This document shows positions 23,301 to 31,799 of a DNA stretch of 64,000 nucleotides, piece by piece; position 1 is the stretch's first letter; each line of letters opens with the position of its first letter. The position numbers and the translations under genes were made by a program. The stretch comes from Simmondsia chinensis (lineage: Eukaryota; Streptophyta; Magnoliopsida; Caryophyllales; Simmondsiaceae), in the NCBI GenBank assembly GCA_018398585.1, contig JAGTTD010000005.1:7495355-7559354 (forward strand), written 5' to 3'. Under the pieces are notes generated by a model. The model did not search any database, was not told the origin of the DNA, and was given only the letters and a program-made list of their open reading frames with translations.

Positions 23301-23803
23301 GTAAAGAATCACTTCATATCCCCTGCCTATCAACTTAAACTTTTGGAAAAATTAGTTCGATGTGGCCATTGATTTACAGAACAAAATAGAAGACACAGAG
23401 AGAGAGAATCACCGAAGGTGACGCGTAGGTAAGAGAAAGCCCCACCGGCGACAGGAATATCAACAGCGAACTCCGTGTAACAAAACGCCGATAGAAGCGC
23501 GCAGAGTCCAGCAATGGCGTACGATACAACCACCGCTGGCCCCGCATACTCGTGCGCCGCGACACCAGTAGTGACAAACACGCCGGCGCCAACCATCCCA
23601 CCAACACCGAGCCCAACGAGGTCGTACCACCGGAGAGTCCGGCGCATGGGGGGCCCGGACCGGGCGCGGCAGCGGCTGAGCTCGTCGTAGGAGGAGGACA
23701 CCGCGGGGGCACGCTTGGCGAGGCGCGTGGAGGTTTGAGAGAGGGCGCGGAGGTAGGCGCGGAAGGTAGAGAAAGAGGAGAGAGAGGGAGATGAGTCCGC
23801 CAT
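16757..23803 (-). CDS. Cationic amino acid transporter, CAT6/CAT7-like (five exons)
   Basis: A multispanning membrane permease of the amino acid/polyamine/organocation superfamily, expected to import lysine, arginine and other amino acids across a cell membrane. The coding exons, in transcript order, are 23803-23413, 22914-22695, 21595-21244, 21004-20773 and 17310-16757. They total 1749 nt, or 582 residues plus stop. Every intron begins GT and ends AG, and the phases join (1, 2, 0, 1). Residues 64-80 carry the glycine-rich first-helix signature GLGVGGMVGAGVFVTTG. Later parts include FPFGAAGVFNGAALVYLSYI, the AEEVKNPVKDIPVG loop, RTSTPVNASAFLG, and the C-terminal VHASYDAEGDGS. The length equals that of Arabidopsis CAT6 (about 583), and the aligned text is closer to CAT6/CAT7 than to CAT1/5/8, from memory. 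No frameshift or stop was found. An in-frame ATG at 23842 would add 13 residues, but 23803 fits the family start and leaves room for a leader. Introns hold LINE and SINE tails. Substrate range and membrane (plasma membrane or tonoplast) are inferred from the family. Confidence 0.93.
18225..18425. repeat. hAT-like MITE relic in CAT intron 4
   Basis: TTAAGGGGTAGGGAGGC... at the left and ...AGGCTCGTTTACACCCCAG at the right are inverted relatives of the TAGGGGTG / CACCCCTA ends seen at 59998-60186. The interior has repeated GTTCGATAAG / TTATCAAACCGAG words. It is diverged, with no clean target duplication. Confidence 0.35.
18551..18600 (-). mobile_element. 50-bp RTE-LINE/SINE tail in CAT intron 4
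   Basis: It consists of only the last 50 bases of the shared 3' module: (TTG)n tail plus GGGCTTG...GCGGGAGCCC on the minus strand. TGAAGGAT flanks it at 18543-18550 and 18601-18608. It is an extremely 5'-truncated insertion. Confidence 0.65.
19083..19385. mobile_element. Mutator-type MITE relative in CAT intron 4
   Basis: It begins GGGTTATTTACAC and carries GTCAATTTAG units and the ATCACGTTGGATCCAAATAAC centre, matching 30747-31133 throughout. The right terminus has lost the expected AAATAACCC end, so the element is truncated or decayed. Confidence 0.55.
19560..19870. repeat. Dispersed repeat (CAACTTAAACTTTTG family) in CAT intron 4
   Basis: It shares with 22985-23110, 23155-23345, 45085-45310, 46400-46640 and 58680-58745 the words TCAACTTAAACTTTTGG, CTTGTTGACCAAG, ATATTAATATATTTCA and CATGGGTTC-type boxes. 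It is a moderately repeated element of unknown type. B-box-like TTCGAATCC words suggest a SINE origin for part of it, but no consistent borders were found. Confidence 0.4.
20773..21004 (-). CDS. CAT gene exon 4
   Basis: The acceptor CCACAG|ATAGAC starts with IDPKALFTGAF. The exon codes through MLGQARYMCVIGRSNVVPAW and RTSTPVNASAFL, and the donor is CTTG|GTAAAG. Intron 3 (21005-21243) is the shortest at 239 bp. Confidence 0.92.
21244..21595 (-). CDS. CAT gene exon 3
   Basis: The acceptor TTCCAG|TACCCG completes a serine codon with the AG of exon 2, giving STRESSVMNM. The exon codes through ...SMLLPYDVV, including the most conserved block of the family around GFFPFGAAGVFNGAALVYLS, and the donor is GTG|GTAAAT. 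Intron 2 (21596-22694) contains the RTE-LINE fragment at 21961-22333. Confidence 0.92.
21961..22333 (-). mobile_element. RTE-type LINE 3' fragment in CAT intron 2, 18-bp TSD
   Basis: It is flanked by the exact duplication AAGAACACAAGGATCAAC (21943-21960 and 22334-22351). The 3' part on the minus strand is the shared module (CTCAGGTTGGGGGTCC, body, TTG/CTG tail). About 200 bases of non-coding 3' UTR-like sequence lie upstream of it, different from the copy at 25471-26031. The insertion splits a palindromic MITE (about 21650-22530) inside the intron. Confidence 0.8.
22695..22914 (-). CDS. CAT gene exon 2
   Basis: The acceptor CGATAG|GAGAG restores the glycine split by intron 1. It codes GEFAAFLTGANLVMDY... 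through ...NEIDVIAVIVILVITLFICY, a membrane-segment pair, and the donor is ACAG|GTTCTA. Intron 1 (22915-23412) is 498 bp. Confidence 0.92.
22985..23345. repeat. Dispersed repeat family in CAT intron 1
   Basis: Two tandem-like blocks of the CAACTTAAACTTTTGG / CTTGTTGACCAAG / TTCGAATCC family fill most of intron 1. They contribute no coding sequence. Confidence 0.4.
23413..23803 (-). CDS. CAT gene exon 1
   Basis: Codes residues 1-130 plus one base. It contains the cytosolic N-terminus, rich in Ser and Arg, and the first two membrane segments, ending ...GGAFSYLRVTF. The donor site reads G|GTGATT at 23413/23412. The exon is markedly GC-rich compared with the AT-rich surroundings, and the same property gives long spurious frames on both strands here. 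Confidence 0.92.
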
Positions 23804-23842
23804 TGTTGGAGGCTGTGGTGCTTGGTTGAAGGTTTTGAGCAT

Positions 23843-23958
23843 GGCGGAGAGAGAGTGAGAGAGAAGGGGGGTTATAAACAGGGGGAGGGATTCTTGGGAT
23901 ATGAAGTATCCCACATAAAAACGGGAAATATTTTAATGCATGCATATATATATTATAG
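23843..23958 (-). promoter_or_regulatory. Proximal promoter and leader of the CAT gene
   Basis: On the minus strand, upstream of the start codon, lie TGCATGCATT (an RY-type CATGCA box), AAAATATTTCCC, a GGGATACTTCATATCCC palindrome-like stretch, a TTTATAAC TATA-like box near 23871-23878, and a CT-rich leader. The block from about 23871 to 23955 is repeated at 24961-25050. With a TATA box here, transcription would start close to 23842, which supports 23803 as the real start codon. Confidence 0.45.
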
Positions 23959-24678
23959 TTTGAGGCTTCGTTTAGTGTGTAATAAGTAAATACAAGAAAT
24001 AGTAATTTATGAGAGCTATAAATTTGGGCTCTTATTTAGTTGACAGACAGTGGACAAAATATAGAAAGTTTAATTTCTTCAAAATGTATTTTAGTTCCTT
24101 TATTTTTAACTAATTTCTTCAAAAAAGTTTTATTTCCTATCTCTGAACATCTTTTATCTACTTTCTAAAAATTAACACATGAATTAAATTTCTGCAAAAT
24201 ACAACTTAGCATAAGAATTTAATTATATGGTAATCAAATGAGGCCTGAGTATTTATGCCGTAAATTAATACTCAAGAACATTGTTATCATTCAATGAAAG
24301 AATAAGAAAAAAATCTGTACATGCAAAGTAAAAAAAAAAAAAAAAAAAAAGGAATTATGTTAGACACAATGAATGTTTTTGGCATTGAATTAGACATGAG
24401 CTAAATTTTTAGCACTTTGCTGTGAAGTTTGAATTTCACTTGCTAGTGTACAAGTAGAAAAATTTAGGTTCTTTTTAATACTAAAGAAATTAATAGTAAA
24501 TTATCTATTTGTAATTTTTTTTAAAAGTATACTTATAAAAATAATAAGTATTATATTAAAAAAATAAATATTTTCAGCATTTAACTACATATAAAGTCTT
24601 CCAAAAATAATCTCCCTTCAAAGTAACATCTTATAAGGATAAAAGCGTGTACATCCTCTCTCTCTAGACTTTGTCATG

Positions 24679-24718
24679 ACAAAAGCTCCACTGACACTGG
24701 GAAGTTGTTGTTGTTAAC
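24679..24718 (+). mobile_element. Very short SINE/LINE tail, plus strand
   Basis: CACTGACACTGGGAAGTTGTTGTTGTT resembles the last bases of the shared 3' module including its (TTG)n tail; given its size this is tentative. Confidence 0.35.
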
Positions 24719-24960
24719 TACATATACAGTCTTTGGTAGTGGCAGAGCCACGTATAAATAAGAGTGGATAATTATTCATAAGAGAGTACTAAATTATATT
24801 TAATTTATACTATATTATTATAAGTAATATAAATAATAAGTGTCAGTTATTTACATTAAAATAATAATTTTTATTGTAATTAATTTTACCGATTTTAGGT
24901 TCTAACTCCGCTGCTGATCACCTGGTGTTGGTTTGAGGTTTCAGTGGGGAGAGTGGGGGC

Positions 24961-25050
24961 TTTTATGAATTGGGGTAATGGAAAGGGACTCTTGGAATAT
25001 GAACTATCCCACCGAAAAGGGAAAATATTTTAATGCATGCATATATAATA
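24961..25050 (-). promoter_or_regulatory. Second copy of the CAT promoter block
   Basis: The order TTTTATGAATTGGGG, GGGACTCTTGGAATATGAAC, TATCCCAC, GGGAAAATATTTTAATGCAT, GCATATATA parallels 23871-23955 with scattered differences, including the TATA-like and CATGCA parts. No transporter exon lies next to this copy, so it is an upstream duplicate of promoter sequence. Confidence 0.7.
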
Positions 25051-25470
25051 TATAATATAATTATAATGTCAGAGTTATTAATAAGATAAAAATTTTTATT
25101 ACAGAGAAAATATGTAATTTATAAATAATAAAAATTATAAAATTTTGTTAAGAATTATAATTTTACTCTAGCAATAATAATTTTATTCTTTCAATAATAT
25201 TACTCCTGTAGTCTTTGGCATTTATTGCATGATGTTATTAACAACACAAAAGATAGTATTGTCGGTGAAATAATGTGTTTTATAATAAATAATAGTTATG
25301 AAATTTAAGAAATTTTTTCAGATATTAACAATATTTTTTCAGTAATAACATTGCCCCCATTATACAATATCTTATATTTTTAATTCTAACGTATTTTAGA
25401 ATTTGAAAATTTTATTCCATAAATATCATTTGTGAATTTGGTGAATTTTCACTAGTTTACTAAAAATGTA

Positions 25471-26031
25471 CAACAACAACAACAACAACAACAGTCCCAG
25501 TGCTTTGCGGCTCCCGCAGAACGCAGGGTCTGGGGGGGTGATGTACGCAGCCTTACCCCTTCCGGCAGGAAAGGAGACTGTTTCCAGGGACCCCCAACCT
25601 GAAGTAGCTGAGTGCCTGCAGATAAACCACCAATCAATAACATGTATATAGAGGCAAAAGTAGAATAAGGAGAGAAAAAGGAGAAGGAGAGGAAGAAGAA
25701 GAAGACGAAGGAGAAGGAGAATGGGCATGATTAGGGACTAATCTAGCCTAAAAGTGCTACACTAGAGGTTATGCTTGCCTAAGAATCTTAGACAACCAGC
25801 CACTCCCCGCACTACTCTACTCTTGCAATCTCCGCTACCCCAATGCTAGCCCTCCAACGTGTCCTATCTCAGGCCATCTCCTCTCTTAGGTTTAGGTGGG
25901 TTAGGTTTTGACGAATCGTCTCCAGCCAACTCTTCTTTGGTCTGCCCCTCCCTCTTCTGCTTATCGCTGTGTTGAGCTGTTCACACCTCCTGACTGGGGT
26001 TGACGTCGGTCTTCTGCTGACATGTCCAAAC
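25471..26031 (-). mobile_element. RTE-type LINE, 5'-truncated, 14-bp TSD
   Basis: It is bounded by TTACTAAAAATGTA at 25457-25470 and 26032-26045. The minus strand opens inside the C-terminus of an ORF2 protein (26029 to about 25800): FGHVSRRPTSTPVRRCEQL, then RRGRGRPKKSWLETIRQNLT, then LREEMA, a TGA stop, and DRTRWRASIGVAE in the same frame. This arginine-rich GRGRPKK region and the D-R-x-x-W end are typical of plant RTE-clade LINE polyproteins. A purine/pyrimidine-rich linker follows, then the roughly 130-base 3' module and a (TTG)6 tail. The same 3' module forms the body of the 5S-headed SINEs. The single in-frame stop and the truncation make it inactive. Confidence 0.85.
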
Positions 26032-26059
26032 TTACTAAAAATGTAGATGTACATTATTA

Positions 26060-26420
26060 TGATAATATATATATATATATGATTCATGTCGGAGCTTTTA
26101 GTAGAAATTCAATGAATTAACAAAAACATTTATCGCATTCTAATGAAAGCCACACATATTATTGAAATCACATGCCACCTTAGCATTTTTTTAGAAAAAT
26201 TTCATCAGGACCAATCGGAAAATACCTATATATTATCATAATTATGTTATATGTCAATATTTTTCAATGAAAATCCACTAAATTTTGGCAGAGTCTGATT
26301 GATAAAATATTTGAACTTAGAGGTACTTGAGTGATCAATTTTTTTAAATTTTAAGATACCTTATTATATATATTAAAATATTAAGATACTTAGGTGATAG
26401 GGGTACCTAAATGGTAAGTT
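26060..26420. repeat. Palindromic MITE family copy
   Basis: The sequence contains ATATTATCATAATTATG, CACATGCCACC and GGTACCTAAATGGTAAG-type end words, matching 10870-11430 and 60715-61212. It abuts the LINE insertion at 26045, and the matching left half (25380-25456) lies on the other side, so the LINE probably inserted into it. Confidence 0.45.
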
Positions 26421-26539
26421 TTTTATATAACATATATTTTTAGATTGGTAAGAATTATAGCATGAAATGACAACAATGAGTTTCAAACTCAAGATCTTTC
26501 GTTTGAAGTGGATAATGTTACAACTCTAAGGACCGTAAT

Positions 26540-26657
26540 ATTTTTTTTTTATATGTTGGTAAAGGCAGGGGAGGGGGGTCACTAGTGGGGCTCGAACCCC
26601 GGCGCTCTCACAGGGCAACCGGGCGCCTTACCACTAGACTACGAGCTAGTTGCTCGT
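26540..26657 (-). mobile_element. tRNA-derived SINE with 13-bp TSD
   Basis: It is flanked by TAAGGACCGTAAT (26527-26539, 26658-26670). The minus strand starts CGAGCAACTAGCTCGTAG, with A box TAGTCTAGTGGTAAGG, B box GGTTCGAGCCCC, a C-rich body (CCCCCCTCCCCTGCC) and a poly-A tail (T run 26541-26550). It resembles the element at 13411-13593 in its body and tail but has a different tRNA-like head. Confidence 0.8.
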
Positions 26658-27062
26658 TAAGGACCGTAATGTTTCATACAAGGTAATAAAGGATTACAGT
26701 TAGTCGATCTAGTGCCGAATTTATTTAGAGCATTATTATATAAAATGATTGTCTATAAATTGTCATAATTTTTTTAAAAGTAAGGAGTATGATAGACCAC
26801 CTACTCTGAACTAGAAAGAACCTCGTACAAGATAATCTCACAAAATTGCTGGTGAATTCCTGCTTGATAATGTTACAATTCCAAGGATTGTAGCTCCCGC
26901 TTGATAACTCTAATTACAGTGAGATTATCACCTTCGATGCTTTGTGAAAGCCCAAATCAAGACACTTCCTAATTCTATCTGTTCTTGCCCATGCCTTGCT
27001 AGAAGGATCGGAGCATTACCTACCATTCTAGATTCGTGAATATGGATTGTTTGGAAAACACC

Positions 27063-28840
27063 TGATGCAGCCCGTATCTTGGCGGGTTGGAGGGCAGACG
27101 AGTAAGAAGTTGTACCTGCATAGGAGTCCTCTAGATAGGAGATACGAATTAGCTTAATTTTGCTAGATTTGCTTTTATTTTTAGACAAAATTGTGTTTAG
27201 ATAAAATTATTTTATTTATTTTATTCATCATGAATTGTTTAAGAATTTAAGCTTATGTAGGAAAGCTCCTTTATAAAAGGCGGGTAGCTAATTAGGGTGG
27301 TTTATTATTCAGTTTTATTCCTAGATTTTTAATTAAAGTTTTATGTTCTTTCTTGTTCTCTCGTTGGAGAATTAAGATTAAGAATTTGCTTTTTGTTTCT
27401 AATTTACTTTTGCAATAGAAATCAAAGGAAGGCTATTGAATCCTTCCGTTTCCGATCAGTTATCATTTTGGCGCTGCGTTAGTTGGTATCAAAGCTTGGA
27501 CAGTTTCCGTGATAGCCTATGGGCGATAGGGATACGCTGCCATCGAAGATGTATACAAAAAAGACCTTCAACACCAGATTGATAGGAGGTTCGAAGAGAT
27601 GGAAGCGAGATTCCAGCGACTGGAGTGGAGGATGGAACAAGCGGTTATTGGGCTTCGTCATCTATCTCGAACTCATGCTTGATGTGAGGGTTACGAAACA
27701 TGCACAGAGGAAAGCTTTGATCACCACCACCGTGATCGTCCTTCACGACTGCACCACCACCACCACCATCATTGTTATAACTGGTCAGCCATCAATTTAC
27801 CGCCTCCTCAATGCGAATACAATCATCACCATGGCCTCTTTTGGTACGAGACACCACGTACCCCCACATATCACCATACTCCCCCCACCATGACACTGCC
27901 TACACTAGCACCAACTTTTTCTGCCACCCACCAATCACCACCAACTATTCCACCACCCAACCCAGCCCCACCAAATATGTTTCACCCCCAAGAAAAACGG
28001 AGCCTATATTTAGCATGTATGAGGAAACTATTTTTGATTTTTCTTCTCCACCAATCTTTGATGAGCCCATCTATAATGAAGAGAGAATTGAGGAGGTTGA
28101 GCTCCTAGACCCAATTCCACCACCAACAACGACCCCACTCGCATCTCATCCACCAACACTAATTTTGCCCATCATCTATAAATCACACCAATTCGATCTC
28201 AACCATCACCATTAGCTTCATTAAAAAATGCATCTATTCATTCACCACCATTAGCTTCACCAAATATTTCATTCACCCAACCACCATCATGAACACCAAT
28301 GAATAAAACCCTGTATTAGAAAGCTTTAACACAACCTAAATTGAGACCCTCTGACTTTCCTCGAGGCCATCTTCATCCTCCAACAAGACTAACGGGTTGA
28401 ATTCGAGGGCGAATTCTCTCCAGGCTAGGGAAGATGATGCTGCTCGTATCTTAGTGGGTTGGAGGGCGGACGAGTAAGAAGTTGTACACGCATAGGAGTC
28501 TTCTAGATAGGAGATACGGATTAGCTTAATTTTGCTAGATTTGCTTTTATTATTTAGATAGACTTGTGTTTAGATAAAATTATTTTATTTTTTTTTATCG
28601 TCATGGGTTGTTTAAGACTTTAAGCTTAGCTAGGAAAACTTCTCTATAAAAGGAGGGTAGCTAATTAGGATTTATTATTAAGTTTTATTCCTAGATTTTC
28701 TATTAAAGTTTATGTTCTTTCTTGTTCTCTAGTTGAAAAAATAAAATTAAAGATTTTTCCTTTGTTTCTCATTAGCTTTTGCAATAGATATTAAAGAATC
28801 CCTTCGTTTTTAATAAATTATCTTTTTGACGTTGCATTAA
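27063..28840 (+). mobile_element. Short LTR retrotransposon (gag-only, TRIM/LARD-like)
   Basis: Two direct repeats of about 410 bp, 27063-27481 and 28435-28840, begin TGATGC(A/T)GC and end GC(G/A)TTA. Each contains the same order of ATAGGAGATACG, CTTTATAAAAGG / CTCTATAAAAGG (TATA box) and TTCTTGTTCTCT. Just inside the left LTR lies TTGGTATCAAAGCTT (27483-27497), a primer binding site resembling initiator-Met tRNA. A purine tract GGGAAGA precedes the right LTR. The flanks ACACC and ACATC agree at 4 of 5. The interior is only about 950 bp and lacks protease, reverse transcriptase and integrase, so it would depend on another element. Its LTRs have diverged visibly, so it is old. Confidence 0.8.
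27481..28310 (+). pseudogene. gag-like relic inside the short LTR element
   Basis: Reading shifts between frames. One frame near 27585-27690 gives a charged, helical FEEMEARFQRLEWRMEQ-type stretch typical of the N-terminal coiled coil of plant Gypsy Gag proteins. Then come a His-rich stretch (about 27725-27790), a Pro/Thr-rich linker (27860-28000) and an acidic YEETIFDFSSPPIFDEP stretch near 28018. Stops and frameshifts break it. No zinc knuckle or enzyme motif was found, and assignment to Gypsy is by general character only. Confidence 0.5.
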
Positions 28841-28959
28841 CATCCCTGTTCTGATTTTTAATGATATATGGTTAGGTTATTTACGTTTATGAGTCTCTGG
28901 AATGGTATCCGAGACTTGAGATTGAATCTTGCCTTATTTAGGGATAAGGGGATTTATGG

Positions 28960-30210
28960 AGTTTTTTTGGGAGGGGGGATTCCCTTGTGCAACCCAACTA
29001 GGATAGGGATCAAAACAATAAAATACAACAGACAAGAATACAAGCAAAAAATAGGCATAACCTGAGAGTCTCAACTATCTCTGGGGAGGACTCGAAAACA
29101 GGACAAACCAAAAGGAAGGAAAACAGGACAGTCAAGCCCCTAATCTATCGAAGCAAAGCACTAAGCATAAGCGGATCATAACCGTTAAAACTCAGCCCTA
29201 GTCTTTTACCCATCTCAAATGTGCGCTCCATTGCAAGGATCTTACCGGCATCTTTAATATTATTGTCCCTTTTTGCCAGATTCCTCTTTTTTTGTTTGCC
29301 AAAGGCCTTCACTTATTTCTTCACGCTGTTCCCGAGCGCCGTGTCCTTTAGGAAATCTTGTAACTCCCGCTTAGCTTGCTTTTTTTTTTTTTTTTTTTTT
29401 TCTTGCACTTCAACGCTCTCCGACCCCTTTTGGTCGCACCCGACTTAGGGATCTGACGTCCTGCCAGCACATTTTCCCTTTTCTACCCAACTATGCTGAA
29501 CTCCTCCATAAACGGTACCGACACCTGGATATTTCTGGGCAAACTTTCCTCTATGCGTGGGGGGCTTGCCAAGTCAGGGGGCTCGAAACCTGGCGGAAAC
29601 TCAGGCCCTAAGGACCTTGAGTCATTATCACTATCCCAGGCTTCATTCTCATGGGATGATGTCTGATCATGTGATTGAACTGTTTTGACTATATCTTTCT
29701 CAACCCACAGTAGGGGGAGAGGAAAATGTTGATTTACTCGAACGTCCTGAATTGGTAGTTGAGCACAAGGCTGGGGAAAGGGAGGAAGAAGAGATGTGCG
29801 TGGGCAATGGCAATCCTAGGCCCATCTCCCGATACATTGACCATCATCATGAATAGCAATCTGGCCCAAAGTTTGCCCGATAAAACTTACGCCTTCATTC
29901 ACTAACCTTAATAGAGTAATCACAATCACCCATTTTAGCTATCGTCTGCTCCGAAAAAGGATAGACCTGTGAGGTAAGCCGTACCAAAGTGGTGCAAGCT
30001 CTGTCTTGTTGTGTATGCGAAGAAAATGAGGCATATTCCCTTGATAAGTTGGCCGAGATCGCGAGAGCAACGTCTCTAGGTAAGTAGTCTGAGATCATCT
30101 CTGAATTACCCTCTTTAATAGGTACTATGCGAGATCCCCCGTTAATCTAAACTTGGACCATCTGATGAATAAGTGTTGGGGAGCAAGTGTCCATAAGAAC
30201 CCTAGCTACA
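28960..30210 (-). mobile_element. LINE ORF1 and 3' UTR relic, copy 2
   Basis: Read on the minus strand from about 30210 down: an ORF1-like stretch that includes DSDSRSLGPEFPPGFEPPD (near 29640-29570), the PPGFE word common in plant L1-type ORF1 proteins. A charged C-terminal part with MPVRSL / KDAGKIL-type sequence in shifted frames (about 29260-29210) follows. Then comes the T/G-rich 3' region that matches 3405-3715 and 58790-59290. A poly-T run at 29382-29401 interrupts it. ORF2 is absent. Stops and frame changes make it non-functional. Confidence 0.5.
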
Positions 30211-30746
30211 TCAACACATTTTATAGTTGAAGTCCTAGAATCCCCCCTGATGAACTTCCCCAGATCTTAACGAGATCAATAAAACATTCCTTAGACCAAT
30301 AGTGGTAACAAAACGTTGTTTTTTTTTCTAACAAAATATTTATTGATAACGTGAAGTAACTTACTTTTATTTTTATTAGAGGTATTAAATGGAATAAAAT
30401 AATACTTACCAAAAAACATTGAATTAAATATTTAATTGTATACACAACATTTTCCAAGCAATAAATGGATGGGCATGACAGCATTTGTGCGTTTTGACCT
30501 TTTTTGGTAATGATATGGATTTGATCCAATATTATTTCTTGTCTACCCATTTGATAATTTTATATATGAAAATAATTTTTGTTATCGTCAAAATAATAAT
30601 ATGACTACATTTAGGAATGATAATATAATATTATTTTCGCAATAACGATATCTAGATAAAACTTTTTTGTATATATCTAAGCTTTGAACATTTGAGGAAG
30701 TGTCCTAGTGACATTTAAATAAATACATATTAGATAATAGATAATA

Positions 30747-31133
30747 GGGTTATTTACACAAAAGGTCCCTGTATTTTTGTTATTGTGTCAATTTAGTCCC
30801 TGTATTTTTAATTATATCAATTTAGTCCCTCTACAATTCAGATTGTGTCAATTTAATCCTTTGATCAAATTCAAGTGAAATTATTGATGTAATTTTTGAT
30901 AGGATAATCACGTTAGATGCAAGTAACACACTATAAATCCACTTATTTACTCAATTTAACTCAATTTTTGGCTGAATCATTAAAAATTTTATTAAAAACT
31001 TGACACACTTTTTATTCTAAGGACCAAATTGACACAATATGAATTGTACAAGGACTAAATTGACATAATTAAAAGTATAAGGACTAAATTGATACAATGA
31101 GCATAGTACAAAGACCTTTGGCATAAATAACCC
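30747..31133. mobile_element. Mutator-type MITE with exact 9-bp TSD
   Basis: 387 bp. The terminal inverted repeats extend about 130 bases from GGGTTATTTACAC / ...AAATAACCC and are built of GTCAATTTAGTCCCTGTA-like units. TAGATAATA flanks both sides (30738-30746, 31134-31142). There is no coding capacity. Confidence 0.85.
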
Positions 31134-31335
31134 TAGATAATATTAGATATTACATATAATTGATGTATTGTGAAAAAAGAGTAAAATTGGCTCCAATCAT
31201 TTATCAAAATTTTCTTTGTCAATCTTTTTGCCTCTATTTCAATATCTATTAAAAGGGTAAAGTTCAATTTTGGGTATGATCATGCAGAATTAGACTATAA
31301 CACCTCAAAGTGCATTTGGTCTTAATCACCTAATC

Positions 31336-31548
31336 TTGTGTATAGCGACATTCCCAATGCCCCAATGTACACAGCCTTTCCCCTTCTAGGTACCTTGAAG
31401 GAAGGCTGTTTTCGAGTACCCCCAACTTGAGGGGTGCAACACGATAACTTCCCAGGAGGTTACCTATCTTGGTACTACTCTCGCCCAAGCACGCTTAACT
31501 TCGGAGTTCTAATGGGATTGGGTGTTTGCATGTTGGTACCCTCTTAGG
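31336..31548 (-). mobile_element. 5S rRNA-headed SINE, copy 2
   Basis: The minus strand starts at about 31545 with GGGTACCAACATGCAAACAC, a diverged 5S rRNA 5' end. It continues CCCATTAGAACTCCGAAG, TTAAGCGTGCTTGGGCGAGA, GTAGTACC, a diverged GATAGGTAACCTCCTGGGA, CGTGTTGCACCCCTC, then the LINE-like body GTTGGGGGTACTCGAAAAC. The head is close to a whole 5S rRNA gene (about 115 bases), including the A-box, intermediate element and C-box regions. The flanks TCACCTAATC (31326-31335, 31549-31558) are a 10-bp target duplication. The tail is short and lacks the TTG run. Confidence 0.8.
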
Positions 31549-31559
31549 TCACCTAATCC

Positions 31560-31575
31560 TCTGTGTGTGTGTGTA

Positions 31576-31610
<35 letters not shown>
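31560..31610. repeat. (GT)n(AT)n microsatellite
   Basis: A GT run followed by an AT run lies directly beside the left end of the CACTA element. Confidence 0.9.
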
Positions 31611-31633
31611 GGTATCACTACAACAAAACAGGG

Positions 31634-31775
31634 CAATTATCGGCGCATAATTATCGGCGTTTATACAAACGTCGAGAAATCTCGGCGTTTAAATGCGTCG
31701 AGACAAAGCGTCGAAAATTCTCGGCGTTATTAAACGACGCAAAAAATATCGGCGTTTATAAGCGCGGAGAATCTC
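31634..31775. repeat. CACTA left subterminal repeat array
   Basis: In about 140 bases the motif TCGGCG occurs five times (ATTATCGGCG, AATCTCGGCGTTT and variants), mixed with its partial complements CGTCGAGA and CGACGC, giving short hairpins such as ATCTCGGCG...GCGTCGAGA. In En/Spm such arrays bind the element's own DNA-binding protein. Here that role is inferred by analogy. Confidence 0.8.
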
Positions 31776-31781
31776 TTGGGG

Positions 31782-31789
31782 TATAAATA
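31782..31789 (+). promoter_or_regulatory. TATA box of the CACTA transcript
   Basis: TATAAATA lies inside the palindrome GGGGTATAAATACCCC directly after the subterminal array. It is followed by a C/T-rich leader with repeated CTCTCACCGTCGCCG words (31800-32010). The leader probably contains an intron ending near 32582 (TTTTTAG), before the start codon at 32617. Confidence 0.65.
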
Positions 31790-31799
31790 CCCCAAACAA

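Noticed and set aside
23374..23945. Long alternative frames over CAT exon 1 on both strands
   Set aside because: They are shadows caused by the high GC content of exon 1. Only the frame starting at 23803 matches the transporter family and joins the next exon in phase.
26585..26657. tRNA gene on the minus strand
   Set aside because: Same reasoning: it is a SINE head with a 13-bp target duplication and poly-A.
27519..28215. Host gene for a His/Pro-rich protein
   Set aside because: The frames lie exactly between two LTRs and after a primer binding site, and are broken. A retrotransposon gag relic explains them better.
1640..31560. CRISPR-like array from recurring (CAA)n-GGCTCCCGC blocks
   Set aside because: The repeats are scattered over tens of kilobases, differ in orientation and each has its own target duplication. 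They are SINE/LINE tails.
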